64,000 nucleotides of DNA, taken from Metallumcola ferriviriculae (GTDB lineage Bacteria > Bacillota > JADQBR01). Below, one piece after another: positions 41,223-49,189 of the stretch (the first letter of the stretch is position 1; each line of letters begins with the position of its first letter). Made by a program: the position numbers and the translations under genes. The notes below the pieces were generated by a model. That model made no database searches. It saw only the letters and a program-made list of their open reading frames with translations, and was not told where the DNA came from. The stretch spans positions 2,642,501-2,706,500 of the forward strand of contig NZ_CP121694.1 in NCBI RefSeq assembly GCF_035573695.1, in the 5' to 3' direction.

Positions 41223-42938
41223 TAGGCGTTTGCAAAACGCCGCAACCCTTGCAAATTCTATCTTTTTTCTTGCTTAGTTATATAGAACTCCTCACTTGTC
41301 TTGTGTAAAATATAGTTAACAGGCAATATCTACATTCAACAAGAAAGGAGATCTATTCTGTGAAATTTAAACAATTATCCCTATCTGATATTTATGACGG
41401 TTGTCTTGATTTCGTTGATAAGGATAAACCTCGGTTTCTAGCGCTTCTTGAAGAGCATATTCAACTTTCAGAGTATATTTCGCTGAGTTTCTATCAGGCT
41501 TTTTACAAGCACTTTGGTCGCAAACGAAAATTTAAGCTTGAGTCTTTTCTTTATGCACTCATCATTCAGAGAATCTTTTCTATTCCTACAGATGCGCTTC
41601 TGATTATTTTTTTGAATTTTTCCAAGGAAATCCGTGAATTCTGTGGTTTTTCTAAAGTACCTGATGCATCAAAATTTACACGATTTAAGCAAGATTTTTC
41701 TAAACATCTTCAAACACTTTTTGATAACCTTGTTGATCAAACTGAACCTATTTGTGAGCAAATTAACTCAGAACTTGCTTCATATCTCGTCTTTGATACC
41801 TCTGGCGTTGAAGCTTACGTTACTGAGAATAATCCTAAGTTTATCAATCGCTTAATCAAGCAGCTTAAGTCTCAATACAAAGGCAACTCTTCTGTTGACC
41901 CATACAAAATGGCATACGGCATTATGCCTTCCTGCGCATCATCAAATCCAAATGTCAAACAGCTTTACATCAATGGCCATTTTTGCTATGTCTATAAATT
42001 TGGTATGCTCACAAATGGCCTTGGTATAGTCAGAAATATTTCCTTTTTTGATGAAGACTTTATAAATGCACACCCTGAAATCCCAATAGAGAAAAAGTCT
42101 GATTCCCCTGATGAAGATAAATCCTTATCCGATTCTAAAGCACTTAAACCTGTTCTGCGCGACTTTTTTAAAACACATACTCATTTTAAACCCAGCACGT
42201 TTATTGGCGATGCTGCTTTTGATACAAACGATTCCTATAACTTTTTATTGAAGGATTGTCACTTTTTAAAAACAGTCATTCCTCTGAACGAACGAGGTTC
42301 TAAGAACCTCCCTGAACCCGGGTTCAACGAATCTGGACAACCTCTGTGTCCGTTAGATTCTTCTTTACCCATGAAATATGAAGGTAAAGCGCCCTTAAGG
42401 AGTGGCGTTGTTAGAGATAAATGGGTTTGCCCAAAAATGAAGTGGAAAGGTTCTAAACGCATTACTTTATGTGAACATCCTTGCTCCGACTCTCCTTCTG
42501 GTAGAATGTTTTATACCTATCCTGAAAAAGACTTAAGACTTTATCCTGGCATTATTAGAGACACCCCTGAATGGATTGATATCTACAAAAATCGTTGCGT
42601 TATTGAGCAAACCATTCAACACTTTAAATCCAATTTTGGCGTCGCCAACAGAAAAACTACAAATGCTTTAACCATTAAGGCTGACTTACTCCTTGCAGGA
42701 ATTACTCAACTGCTTACCGTTATTCTTGCAGACAAACTCCATAAACACGAACTCATCAGAAGCCTTAAACCTCTTTTGGCTTAGCAAATCCTTTATACTT
42801 GCTCTTTCAACCCGCAAAATACTTGCGGTTATTTGTGCCGAATTTTTTCTGTCCAACCTCTGCTTAAAATTTTCTGTCCTCTTTATTAAACTTTCTGATT
42901 AGCTGCCTACGTTAAATTTTGAATTTCGCAATTACCTA
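41223..42938 (+). mobile_element. IS4-family insertion sequence, copy 1 (1,716 bp)
   Basis: The ends read TAGGCGTTTGCAAAA and, reversed, TAGGTAATTGCGAAA (11 of 15 matching). The 11-bp direct repeat TATATTCCCTT flanks it at 41212-41222 and 42939-42949, so the target site is clear. Comparison with 15324-15461 shows the uninterrupted target, the leader of the RAYT gene. Copy 2 starts 12,898 bp further on and appears identical. Confidence 0.93.
41360..42784 (+). CDS. IS4-family DDE transposase (copy 1)
   Basis: 474 residues. The acidic triad is D146 (YLVFDTSGVEAY), D284 (FIGDAAFDTND) and E416. The C-terminal motif Y409-x2-R412-x3-E416-x6-K423 (YKNRCVIEQTIQHFK) is the YREK signature of the IS4 family. 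The N-terminal part (LESFLYALIIQRIFSI, REFCGF-KVPDASKFTRFK) matches the usual transposase N-domain. GTG start with AAAGGAG 9 bases upstream. Codon use is AT-rich compared with the neighbours, a sign of recent arrival. It is intact and probably active. Confidence 0.95.
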   Translation: MKFKQLSLSDIYDGCLDFVDKDKPRFLALLEEHIQLSEYISLSFYQAFYKHFGRKRKFKLESFLYALIIQRIFSIPTDALLIIFLNFSKEIREFCGFSKVPDASKFTRFKQDFSKHLQTLFDNLVDQTEPICEQINSELASYLVFDTSGVEAYVTENNPKFINRLIKQLKSQYKGNSSVDPYKMAYGIMPSCASSNPNVKQLYINGHFCYVYKFGMLTNGLGIVRNISFFDEDFINAHPEIPIEKKSDSPDEDKSLSDSKALKPVLRDFFKTHTHFKPSTFIGDAAFDTNDSYNFLLKDCHFLKTVIPLNERGSKNLPEPGFNESGQPLCPLDSSLPMKYEGKAPLRSGVVRDKWVCPKMKWKGSKRITLCEHPCSDSPSGRMFYTYPEKDLRLYPGIIRDTPEWIDIYKNRCVIEQTIQHFKSNFGVANRKTTNALTIKADLLLAGITQLLTVILADKLHKHELIRSLKPLLA

Positions 42939-43022
42939 TATATTCCCTTTCGTATTGTTTCTGCGTTGAGGTGACATTTCCTGCCAACTATGCGAACTTT
43001 TGTTCGGTTTTTTTAGAAAAGT

Positions 43023-43070
43023 AAATAAGTGATACCTTTGTGGTGCCTGACACCATAAGTGTCACTTATT
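43023..43070. repeat. GTGTCAC-family palindromes, locus 7 (upstream end of the RAYT element)
   Basis: AAATAAGTGATACC, GGTGCCTGACACC and GTGTCACTTATT. The arrangement copies the first part of locus 2, including the flanking RAYT leader. The XRE gene stop codon (TAA at 43066) is the reverse of TTA in CACTTATT. Confidence 0.85.
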
Positions 43071-43464
43071 TCTTTTTTGTTCTAATAAGACGCTTTGCCT
43101 TCAGATAGTAGAATAGCTCTGCCCGGTCAGTTTCGTCCCAATCCTCAAAGTGTTTTAGTTCTTCTAGAACTAGTTTTAACTCCGGTTTACCCAACAGGTA
43201 ACGGATTTCTTCGCCTGCTGTCTGTTCCGGCAACTTGGATGAATTTTCTGGACCCCTGCCTTCACCCAGCAGGTAGCTGACAGTAGTATTGAGCGCCTGG
43301 GCAATATCCTTAGTTCTTTCAAGCGATGGCGTGCTGCGCTCGTTTTCGATATCGCTTAAAAAGGAGATGGATATGCCTGTTCTTTCAGACAGCTGTTTTA
43401 AAGACAGTTTCTTCTCTTTCCTTAAACTTTTTATACGTTTACCAATTTCCAAAGGTATACCCAC
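43066..43464 (-). CDS. XRE-family helix-turn-helix regulator (SinR-like)
   Basis: 132 residues. The helix-turn-helix is at 8-63 (LKQLSERTGISISFLSDIENERSTPSLERTKDIAQALNT is the recognition region). The C-terminal part (GEEIRYLLGKPELKLVLEELKHFEDWDETDRAELFYYLKA) is helical and probably a dimerisation or ligand domain. It ends in KKK followed by a TAA supplied by repeat locus 7. It is divergent from a second small XRE gene, across a 211-bp region with repeated ACGTAA motifs. Target genes are not known. Confidence 0.88.
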   Translation of the reverse strand: MGIPLEIGKRIKSLRKEKKLSLKQLSERTGISISFLSDIENERSTPSLERTKDIAQALNTTVSYLLGEGRGPENSSKLPEQTAGEEIRYLLGKPELKLVLEELKHFEDWDETDRAELFYYLKAKRLIRTKKK

Positions 43465-43469
43465 CTTTT

Positions 43470-43650
43470 TTCCGTAAATAACGTATTTGTCTCTCTAGTA
43501 TATCGCTGTACTAAAACTTTGTAAACTAATACGTTTTTTACGTAAGCCTGCGCATTTCGGCGTATACTCCAATAATTTGCAGAATTTGCCAACTGGTCAA
43601 AGTATTTGGATACTGTTGGCGTTTGCATGTGTTTCGGTTTTTACGTAAAA
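43470..43650. promoter_or_regulatory. Repeated ACGTAA sites between divergent XRE genes
   Basis: TTCCGTAAATAACGTATTTG (about 43470-43489), ACGTTTTTTACGTAA (43531-43545) and the perfect palindrome TTTTACGTAAAA (43639-43650) lie between the two regulator starts. They look like operator sites for one or both XRE proteins. The second gene's ribosome site is about 15 bases after the last palindrome. Confidence 0.45.
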
Positions 43651-43675
43651 TGGTATTGGATTGAGGTGAGAAATA

Positions 43676-43867
43676 TTGGAAATTGGCAAAAAAGTGCGCA
43701 AAGAACGCTTAAAGAGCAACCTAAAGCAGTATCAGCTCGCTAAAAAAGCCAACATTTCAAACACCTACCTGTCAGATATTGAAACGGGAAGAACTATTCC
43801 TTCACTAAAAACATTAAAGAAATTGGCCGAGGTCTTGGCTGTTGATTGCAGTATTTTTTTAGAGTAA
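43676..43867 (+). CDS. Small XRE-family helix-turn-helix protein
   Basis: 63 residues, almost nothing but the DNA-binding domain (QYQLAKKANISNTYLSDIETGRTIPSLKTLKKLAEVL). TTG start with GAGGTGAG upstream. Such short XRE proteins act as repressors in phage-like or mobile regions. It faces away from the longer XRE gene and is followed after 75 bases by a zinc-ribbon protein. Confidence 0.85.
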   Translation: MEIGKKVRKERLKSNLKQYQLAKKANISNTYLSDIETGRTIPSLKTLKKLAEVLAVDCSIFLE

Positions 43868-43942
43868 CCATATTCTGATAAAAATTAGCCCGGGAAGATG
43901 GGTGAGATGGATATTTTTATTTAATGAACCGAGGTGAAAGTA

Positions 43943-44281
43943 ATGTTAAAAAAAACCTGCCCGTACTGCAATAAAAACTCTTACAGCGCTACATTAAACG
44001 GAATATGGATATGTCCTCATTGTCAGAAGGACATATCAGATGTTCCTACAAACAGCCATATTATTAACCTTGAAAAAAAATTAGTTGACCTAGTGCAGAA
44101 GCATCAGGATAAAAGCAGTCAGGAATTAGAAGAAGCCCTCCGGAAAGCTTTTGCGGAAGCCGGTGTTCCCGGTGATGAAGTGTGGATAAAACTGCTCGTG
44201 AAATTTAGGGACTCCGCCCAGCAGATAACTGAAAAATCTACCGTAACGTATATAATGTATGAACCTTGTAATAAGATTTAA
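43943..44281 (+). CDS. Uncharacterised protein with N-terminal zinc ribbon
   Basis: About 112 residues. CPYCNKNSYSATLNGIWICPHC near residues 6-28 is a two-CxxC zinc ribbon. The rest is helical (LEKKLVDLVQKHQDKSSQELEEALRKAFAEAG). No family is recognised. The ATG at 43943 has GAGGTG upstream; a GTG three codons earlier is possible. It is probably cotranscribed with the small XRE gene. Confidence 0.6.
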   Translation: MLKKTCPYCNKNSYSATLNGIWICPHCQKDISDVPTNSHIINLEKKLVDLVQKHQDKSSQELEEALRKAFAEAGVPGDEVWIKLLVKFRDSAQQITEKSTVTYIMYEPCNKI

Positions 44282-44375
44282 AGGAGCGGCGATTCCATGC
44301 CAGGGCGGTAAAGATTATCTTTAGAGGGGCCTTGGAGTTACCCATCGTCTTCGGCAGGTATGCCGGGCAAACAAT

Positions 44376-44422
44376 AATAAGTGACACCCCTGGGTGACAG
44401 GCACCAATGGGTGTCACTTATT
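44376..44422. repeat. GTGTCAC-family palindrome, locus 8
   Basis: AATAAGTGACACCC pairs with GGGTGTCACTTATT around a GGTGACAGGCACCAAT-containing loop. It lies between the convergent zinc-ribbon gene and the C26 gene. The latter's TAA stop (44418-44420) comes from CACTTATT. Confidence 0.82.
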
Positions 44423-45149
44423 TAATGTACTTTTCTATTCCATTGCGGGCAGCCTTGATTAGAGCCCGGTAAATTTTCCAAAAGGGGTTTATTTCCATTA
44501 GGTTCTCGGGGTGAAATTGTACTCCCATGACAAATGTATGAATAGAGCTTTCAAAGGCTTCCAACAGGTAGTCTTCGGACCAGGCGCTGGCTCTGAAGCC
44601 CGGGGCAAGCTGGTCCACCACCTGTCTGTGTAAACTGTTGACACTGATAGTTTCTTTACCCAGCAGTTCATATAAAGCGGTGCCTTGAACGACTCTGATT
44701 TCATGTGTGCATTCTTCTCTGGGCACCGTTTGGCTGTGATCAATCTGAGCCGTATCCCTGATGCTCAGCCTGGTGGTGCCGCCGGCGACTTCGTTAATAG
44801 ACTGGTGCCCTCGGCATATTCCCAAGACGGGCAGGTCCCTGTTTAGTGCTTGTTCTACCAGCATGGTATCAAATTGGTGCCGGATGGGATTTTGTTCTTC
44901 CAAGCCCGGCAGGGGTTCCACATGGTCAAACTTTGGATGGAGCCCGCCCCCGCCTGTCATCAGCAGACCGTCTATCAAGTCCATGTAGCTGGTAACCAAA
45001 TCCTTATTGCTTACAACGGGGAGTAAGATGGGAAGCCCACCGGATTTTTCCACCGCCTGGACATAGGGACGGTAGAGATGGAGCTTATCTTTGTGTGCTG
45101 ATTCCTCATCCTGAAGGTATGCACAGTTTATACCAATTACCGGAAACAT
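44418..45149 (-). CDS. Class I glutamine amidotransferase-like hydrolase (peptidase C26, PuuD-like)
   Basis: About 243 residues beginning MFPVIGINC. The nucleophile is in LGICRGHQSINE, and the catalytic His-Glu are in GVQFHPENL near the end. C26 enzymes hydrolyse gamma-glutamyl bonds (for example gamma-glutamyl-GABA). AAGGAGG precedes the ATG at 45149. It is the last gene of the ABC-AtuA region, but a terminator lies between it and DUF4387, so it may be expressed at a lower level or from read-through. Confidence 0.88.
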   Translation of the reverse strand: MFPVIGINCAYLQDEESAHKDKLHLYRPYVQAVEKSGGLPILLPVVSNKDLVTSYMDLIDGLLMTGGGGLHPKFDHVEPLPGLEEQNPIRHQFDTMLVEQALNRDLPVLGICRGHQSINEVAGGTTRLSIRDTAQIDHSQTVPREECTHEIRVVQGTALYELLGKETISVNSLHRQVVDQLAPGFRASAWSEDYLLEAFESSIHTFVMGVQFHPENLMEINPFWKIYRALIKAARNGIEKYIK

Positions 45150-45164
45150 AATCATCCTCCTTAT

Positions 45165-45200
45165 TTTTTAAAAGGACCCTGCAAAAAACAGGGTCCCTTT
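45165..45200 (-). terminator. Terminator after the DUF4387 gene
   Basis: GGACCCTG pairs with CAGGGTCC around a 7-base loop, followed on the minus strand by TTTTAAAAAAT. It starts about 12 bases past the DUF4387 stop. Confidence 0.75.
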
Positions 45201-45207
45201 TTATTTA

Positions 45208-45528
45208 CTATTCTACAGGAACCTCAATGTCTAACAAGGGAGGGTACTGCTGGCAGCCGAAGATATCCCTTTCACCGGGACCCCCGCTGGGAGTAGGCCG
45301 GTAAATGGTGAACTTAATCGCATAAGCCGGGTCAAAGTGCACGAAGTCAGATATCATGTCGATGGGGATATTAAATAACCGAGCGACAGTTTCTTCAGTC
45401 AGCACCTGACTAGATTTAACCAGTTCGTAGTTTTCTTTTTCCCGAAAAATAATATCAAAAGTGACTTTATCTGTACCTGCGTTTTTGCTTCTGATAGTTT
45501 TTGCCAAATCAGAGAGTTTTTTAACCAT
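45208..45528 (-). CDS. DUF4387 family protein
   Basis: 106 residues beginning MVKKLSDLAKTIRSKNAG and containing DIIFREKENYELVKSS and the conserved FDPAYAIKFTIYRP. DUF4387 proteins commonly accompany AtuA/DUF1446 proteins, sometimes as a fusion; the function is unknown. AAAGGAGG lies before the ATG at 45528. It begins 13 bases after the AtuA stop. Confidence 0.85.
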   Translation of the reverse strand: MVKKLSDLAKTIRSKNAGTDKVTFDIIFREKENYELVKSSQVLTEETVARLFNIPIDMISDFVHFDPAYAIKFTIYRPTPSGGPGERDIFGCQQYPPLLDIEVPVE

Positions 45529-45541
45529 TGGTAGACCTCCT

Positions 45542-46918
45542 TTAGCCGATTTCAATCATTTTTACTGGAAACAATTCCATGGGGTCATCCACCTGAACCA
45601 CATGATTCATGGTCCAGACATGGGCGCCGCCCGCAGGAAGCACTTCATCCATCACAAAAGCGGCGGTGCCTGCTGTGCCTTTAACCTCGGGCAGCCTGGC
45701 ATAAAACAGCTGCCGGGTACCGGTCAAGGTGATTTCCTCCGCCATCTCCTTGGTGGGGGCAACCCCCTCTACTACTACGCCCAGCTCGTGAGATTTGATT
45801 TCCTTGACAGGTTCCAAATCTCCCATCACCCCGTTTTTGCCGTAAATCCTAAAATAAAGTCCATATCCTGAATCGCCGTACTTTTCCCTTACCTGCTGAC
45901 GGGACCATTCTACCACTTGGTCTATGTTCTTAATGGTATAGGGATCCCTAATGCCGGCGATGCCGATATATTTTTCCCCCACCTTACCGGATCCTTCCAG
46001 CTTAACTTTTACCTTATCTTGCACTGGGGTAAACTCGGGGCCGGTGATGCGGCAGGTCTTATCATCAAACTGCTCATAACTGCAGCGTGTCATGTCTAGC
46101 ATACCGCCGGCTACGTATTCGAAAAATGGATTGGACCGTTCATACATTGCATGCCCGGCGACAGAAGCGACGGTGCACCGCTGGTCAGGATGCATGGCGG
46201 TAACCTTGACGTCATCCCTGGTTATGGTGCCGATAACGCTCTCTTTAGCACCGTAAGGCTCGGCGCAGAAGGAAGCACATTCCAGTACCTTGCCCAGATA
46301 GTAGGACAGGCTTTCCGAAAAATCGTTTAATAAAGCCGGTGCTGCAAAGATGGCACAGTCACTGGATCTACCACCGATAATTACATCTGCTCCCATCTGC
46401 AGTGCCTGGATATAGGGGTGAACCCCTGCCACCGCCACTATTCTATCTGTTTCCTCCAGCTGTTCCGTTGTCAGATCTTCCCTGCCATCCAACCCTTCAA
46501 TGGCAATACCCTGCTTCATTTTGTCCTTCAAGTACTCTTGGCTCACCTCGGAGTAGAAATAGGCCAGTTTGAATTTGGGCATGTTATGTTTTCGGGCCAG
46601 GTCCTTAATAATCTGCACGTACATATCTACTTTGCTGTTTGAGCCGGTGTCCCCTGCAGAACCAATAATCATGGGCACTCCCTGCTCCCGGGCAGCCACC
46701 AGCATTAATTCCAAGTCGTGCTTCTGCCACTCAATATTGCTAGCACAGGTATCAGCACCCAGGGGTCCGGGACCGATATCATCACTGCCGGAATCGCAGC
46801 AGTAATAATCTGGTTTAGTGGCGGCACCGATATAAAAACTTTCTTCTTTGGTAGGTGCAAAACCTAGGTGCCCGTTGGGGCAAATAATTCTTAGTTCTTG
46901 CTTGTTGTTCGACATATT
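45542..46918 (-). CDS. AtuA / DUF1446 family protein (acyclic terpene utilisation-like)
   Basis: 458 residues. PNGHLGFAPTKEESFYIG, CDSGSDDIGPGPLGAD, GSAGDTGSN and GGRSSDCAIFAAP are typical of the AtuA family, named for acyclic terpene breakdown in Pseudomonas but widely found with unrelated substrates. Its reaction is not known. GGGGG precedes the ATG at 46918. It follows oppF in the same direction, across an inverted-repeat element, and pairs with DUF4387. Confidence 0.88.
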   Translation of the reverse strand, partial: NMSNNKQELRIICPNGHLGFAPTKEESFYIGAATKPDYYCCDSGSDDIGPGPLGADTCASNIEWQKHDLELMLVAAREQGVPMIIGSAGDTGSNSKVDMYVQIIKDLARKHNMPKFKLAYFYSEVSQEYLKDKMKQGIAIEGLDGREDLTTEQLEETDRIVAVAGVHPYIQALQMGADVIIGGRSSDCAIFAAPALLNDFSESLSYYLGKVLECASFCAEPYGAKESVIGTITRDDVKVTAMHPDQRCTVASVAGHAMYERSNPFFEYVAGGMLDMTRCSYEQFDDKTCRITGPEFTPVQDKVKVKLEGSGKVGEKYIGIAGIRDPYTIKNIDQVVEWSRQQVREKYGDSGYGLYFRIYGKNGVMGDLEPVKEIKSHELGVVVEGVAPTKEMAEEITLTGTRQLFYARLPEVKGTAGTAAFVMDEVLPAGGAHVWTMNHVVQVDDPMELFPVKMIEIG

Positions 46919-46984
46919 CTTATCCCCCTTCAATATTAACTAAAGATAAAGCCAAATATTATAATATAACCTCTTAAAGTGCGT

Positions 46985-47128
46985 GTTCAAAAAGTCCATT
47001 GTAGCAGGAGCAAGAAGTTCAAGGCGCGAAGGCTTTCAGACGCGGAGCGTACTGGTGGCGTACGTGAGCAGTCTCAAAGACTGAGCAACGCAGAAATTCG
47101 CCGCTCACCTGCGATGGACTTTTTGAAC
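46985..47128. repeat. Inverted-repeat element (MITE-like), copy A
   Basis: GTTCAAAAAGTCCAT at 46985-46999 and its exact complement ATGGACTTTTTGAAC at 47114-47128 bound a 144-bp GC-rich insert. CCTCTTAAAG occurs just outside both ends (46970-46979 and 47131-47140), like a target-site duplication. It lies 7 bases from the oppF stop. Its interior is shared with copy B (reversed). Confidence 0.82.
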
Positions 47129-47134
47129 ATCCTC

Positions 47135-48142
47135 TTAAAGCAAATGACAGGCTGCCTTGTGCCCGTTACCCAAGTCCTTCAACTGCGGTTCTTCTTCCTC
47201 ACAGATGCGTCCCTTTTTCCTGTAACAGCGTGGATGAAAGCGACAGCCGTTTGGTGGATTAATGGGGCTGGGTACTGTTCCTTCCAAGAGAATTCGCTCC
47301 CGTCGTTCACTCTTGTCTACAAAAGGTATGGCAGACAACAGGGCTGTGGTATAAGGGTGGGCGGGGTTTTTAAACAGTTCGTCGGTTTCCGCACTTTCAA
47401 CTACTTTGCCCAGATACATTACCACCACCCGGTGACTTATATAATGAATCACACTTAAATCATGGGCAATAAATAGATATGTCAGATTATATTCCTCCTG
47501 GAGCTCCTCCAATAAGTTGATAATCTGGGCCTGGACTGAAACATCCAAAGCAGAAACCGGTTCGTCGGCAACAATAAACTTAGGCTTCACGGCCAGGGCC
47601 CGGGCAATACCGATACGCTGCCTTTGACCGCCGCTGAACTGGTGCGGATAGGAATTAATATGTCTCGGCTTTAACCCAACCCGTTCCAATAACCTAAGAA
47701 TTTCTTCTTCCCGTCGGATGGGCTCCTGCATACCCAAATTTCTTAAAGGCACCCCCACTATATCCCGTACCATTTTTCTTGGGTTTAGCGATGCATATGG
47801 ATTTTGAAAGATAATCTGGGCCTCGCTGCGAAACTTTTTCATTCCCTTGGCGGAAATCTCCGTAATATCTTTGCCGTCAAATTTAACACTGCCTGAGGTG
47901 GGTTCCAACAGACGCAGTATCATCCGACCGAGGGTTGATTTGCCGCAGCCGCTTTCCCCCACCAGCCCGACAATTTCGCCGGGGTATATTTCTAAATCCA
48001 CCCCGTCGACAGCCTTTACTACCACGTCATTGGCTTTGACTAATGTCTTTTCCAGCAGCGTTCTTTTGGTAATGAAATGCTTTCTCGCATTTTCCACTTG
48101 CAGGAGCGGATTATGGGCCGCCGCCCTTTCTACAATTGCCAT
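47135..48142 (-). CDS. Oligopeptide/dipeptide-type ABC transporter ATPase (OppF/DppF)
   Basis: About 335 residues. Walker A GLVGESGCGKSTLGR, signature FSGGQRQRIGIARAL and Walker B KFIVADEPVSALDVS are present, with the C-terminal oligopeptide-transporter extension GCRFHPRCYRK that binds an iron-sulfur cluster in some members. GAGGAGG lies before the ATG at 48142, which sits within 2 bases of the OppD stop. It pairs with OppD to energise uptake. Confidence 0.93.
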   Translation of the reverse strand: MAIVERAAAHNPLLQVENARKHFITKRTLLEKTLVKANDVVVKAVDGVDLEIYPGEIVGLVGESGCGKSTLGRMILRLLEPTSGSVKFDGKDITEISAKGMKKFRSEAQIIFQNPYASLNPRKMVRDIVGVPLRNLGMQEPIRREEEILRLLERVGLKPRHINSYPHQFSGGQRQRIGIARALAVKPKFIVADEPVSALDVSVQAQIINLLEELQEEYNLTYLFIAHDLSVIHYISHRVVVMYLGKVVESAETDELFKNPAHPYTTALLSAIPFVDKSERRERILLEGTVPSPINPPNGCRFHPRCYRKKGRICEEEEPQLKDLGNGHKAACHLL

Positions 48143-48143
48143 G

Positions 48144-49142
48144 TTACACCTCCTCACCGCTATATAACAGGCATCGGGCTGAATGTCCTTCTTCGACCTC
48201 GATCATGGGAATGTCTTGCTGCTGACACCGTTCGGACCCCTGATCGCACCTGGAATGAAAGGCGCAGCTGTCATCAATATTTAAAAGGTCCGGTACACTT
48301 CCCGGTATTGGCCTGATTTTTTCCCTTCGACCGCTTATTTTGGGAATGGAGCGGAGTAAGCCCCGGGTATAAGGGTGGCTGGGACTTGACATAATCCTCT
48401 CTGTTTTACCTATTTCCACAATCTTACCGGCATACATGACAGCTATCCGATGGCAAAATTCCGCTGCTACCCCTAAGTCGTGGGTGACCAGAATAATTCC
48501 GGTACCCCGTTCTTCATTAATTTTCTTCATCAAGGCCAGAATCTGTGCCTGAATTGTAACATCCAATGCAGTGGTAGGTTCATCCGCCAGCAGCAGTTTA
48601 GGTTCACAGGATAAGCCGATGGCAATCAAGGCACGCTGCTGCATACCGCCGCTGAATTCATGAGCATAATTATAATAGCGCCGTTCCGGCGAAGGAATGC
48701 CCACTTCCCGCATCAGATCCATGGCTTTATCCTTTTCGGCCAGGGTCTTTTTCCTACCCAGCAGACCGCCTTTTACGTTGCTGAAGATGCCGTGGATTCT
48801 CATGGCTTCTCGGATTTGTTCGCCTACCTTAAAGACCGGGTTTAACGTGGTCATGGGGTCCTGAAAAATCATGGCAATGTCCTTGCCGCGGATATCACGC
48901 ATTTCCTTGCGGCTTTTTTTCAGCAGGTCCTCACCTTGAAACATTACTTCTCCTGACATTATCCTCCCCGGATACTGGACCAGGCGAAGAATATTCAGCA
49001 GCGTGGCACTTTTACCGCAGCCGGATTCACCGACAATTCCCAATATTTCACTGTTACTTAGACTCAAGCTTATGTTGTTGACGGCCTTTACTAAACCTTT
49101 GTCCGTTTCAAAGGCCATGGACAGATTTTTTATTTCCAACAT
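48144..49142 (-). CDS. Oligopeptide/dipeptide-type ABC transporter ATPase (OppD/DppD)
   Basis: 332 residues. Walker A GIVGESGCGKSATLL, signature EFSGGMQQRALIAIGL, Walker B LLLADEPTTALDVT and the C-terminal DDSCAFHSRCDQGSERC extension are present. GGAGGTG is 5-6 bases before the ATG. It follows the OppC permease gene. Confidence 0.93.
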   Translation of the reverse strand: MLEIKNLSMAFETDKGLVKAVNNISLSLSNSEILGIVGESGCGKSATLLNILRLVQYPGRIMSGEVMFQGEDLLKKSRKEMRDIRGKDIAMIFQDPMTTLNPVFKVGEQIREAMRIHGIFSNVKGGLLGRKKTLAEKDKAMDLMREVGIPSPERRYYNYAHEFSGGMQQRALIAIGLSCEPKLLLADEPTTALDVTIQAQILALMKKINEERGTGIILVTHDLGVAAEFCHRIAVMYAGKIVEIGKTERIMSSPSHPYTRGLLRSIPKISGRREKIRPIPGSVPDLLNIDDSCAFHSRCDQGSERCQQQDIPMIEVEEGHSARCLLYSGEEV

Positions 49143-49189
49143 GAGATCACCTCCATGAGACAGCTCCCCTTAAGTGCAACTGCCTGCTG

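Noticed and set aside
41360-42784. Assignment of the transposase to IS1182-like or IS5-like families
   Set aside because: The Y-x2-R-x3-E-x6-K motif and 11-12 bp target duplications fit the IS4 family better.
47114-47458. Open frame on the + strand covering the end of oppF
   Set aside because: Shadow of oppF and of inverted-repeat copy A; no ribosome site or recognisable domain.
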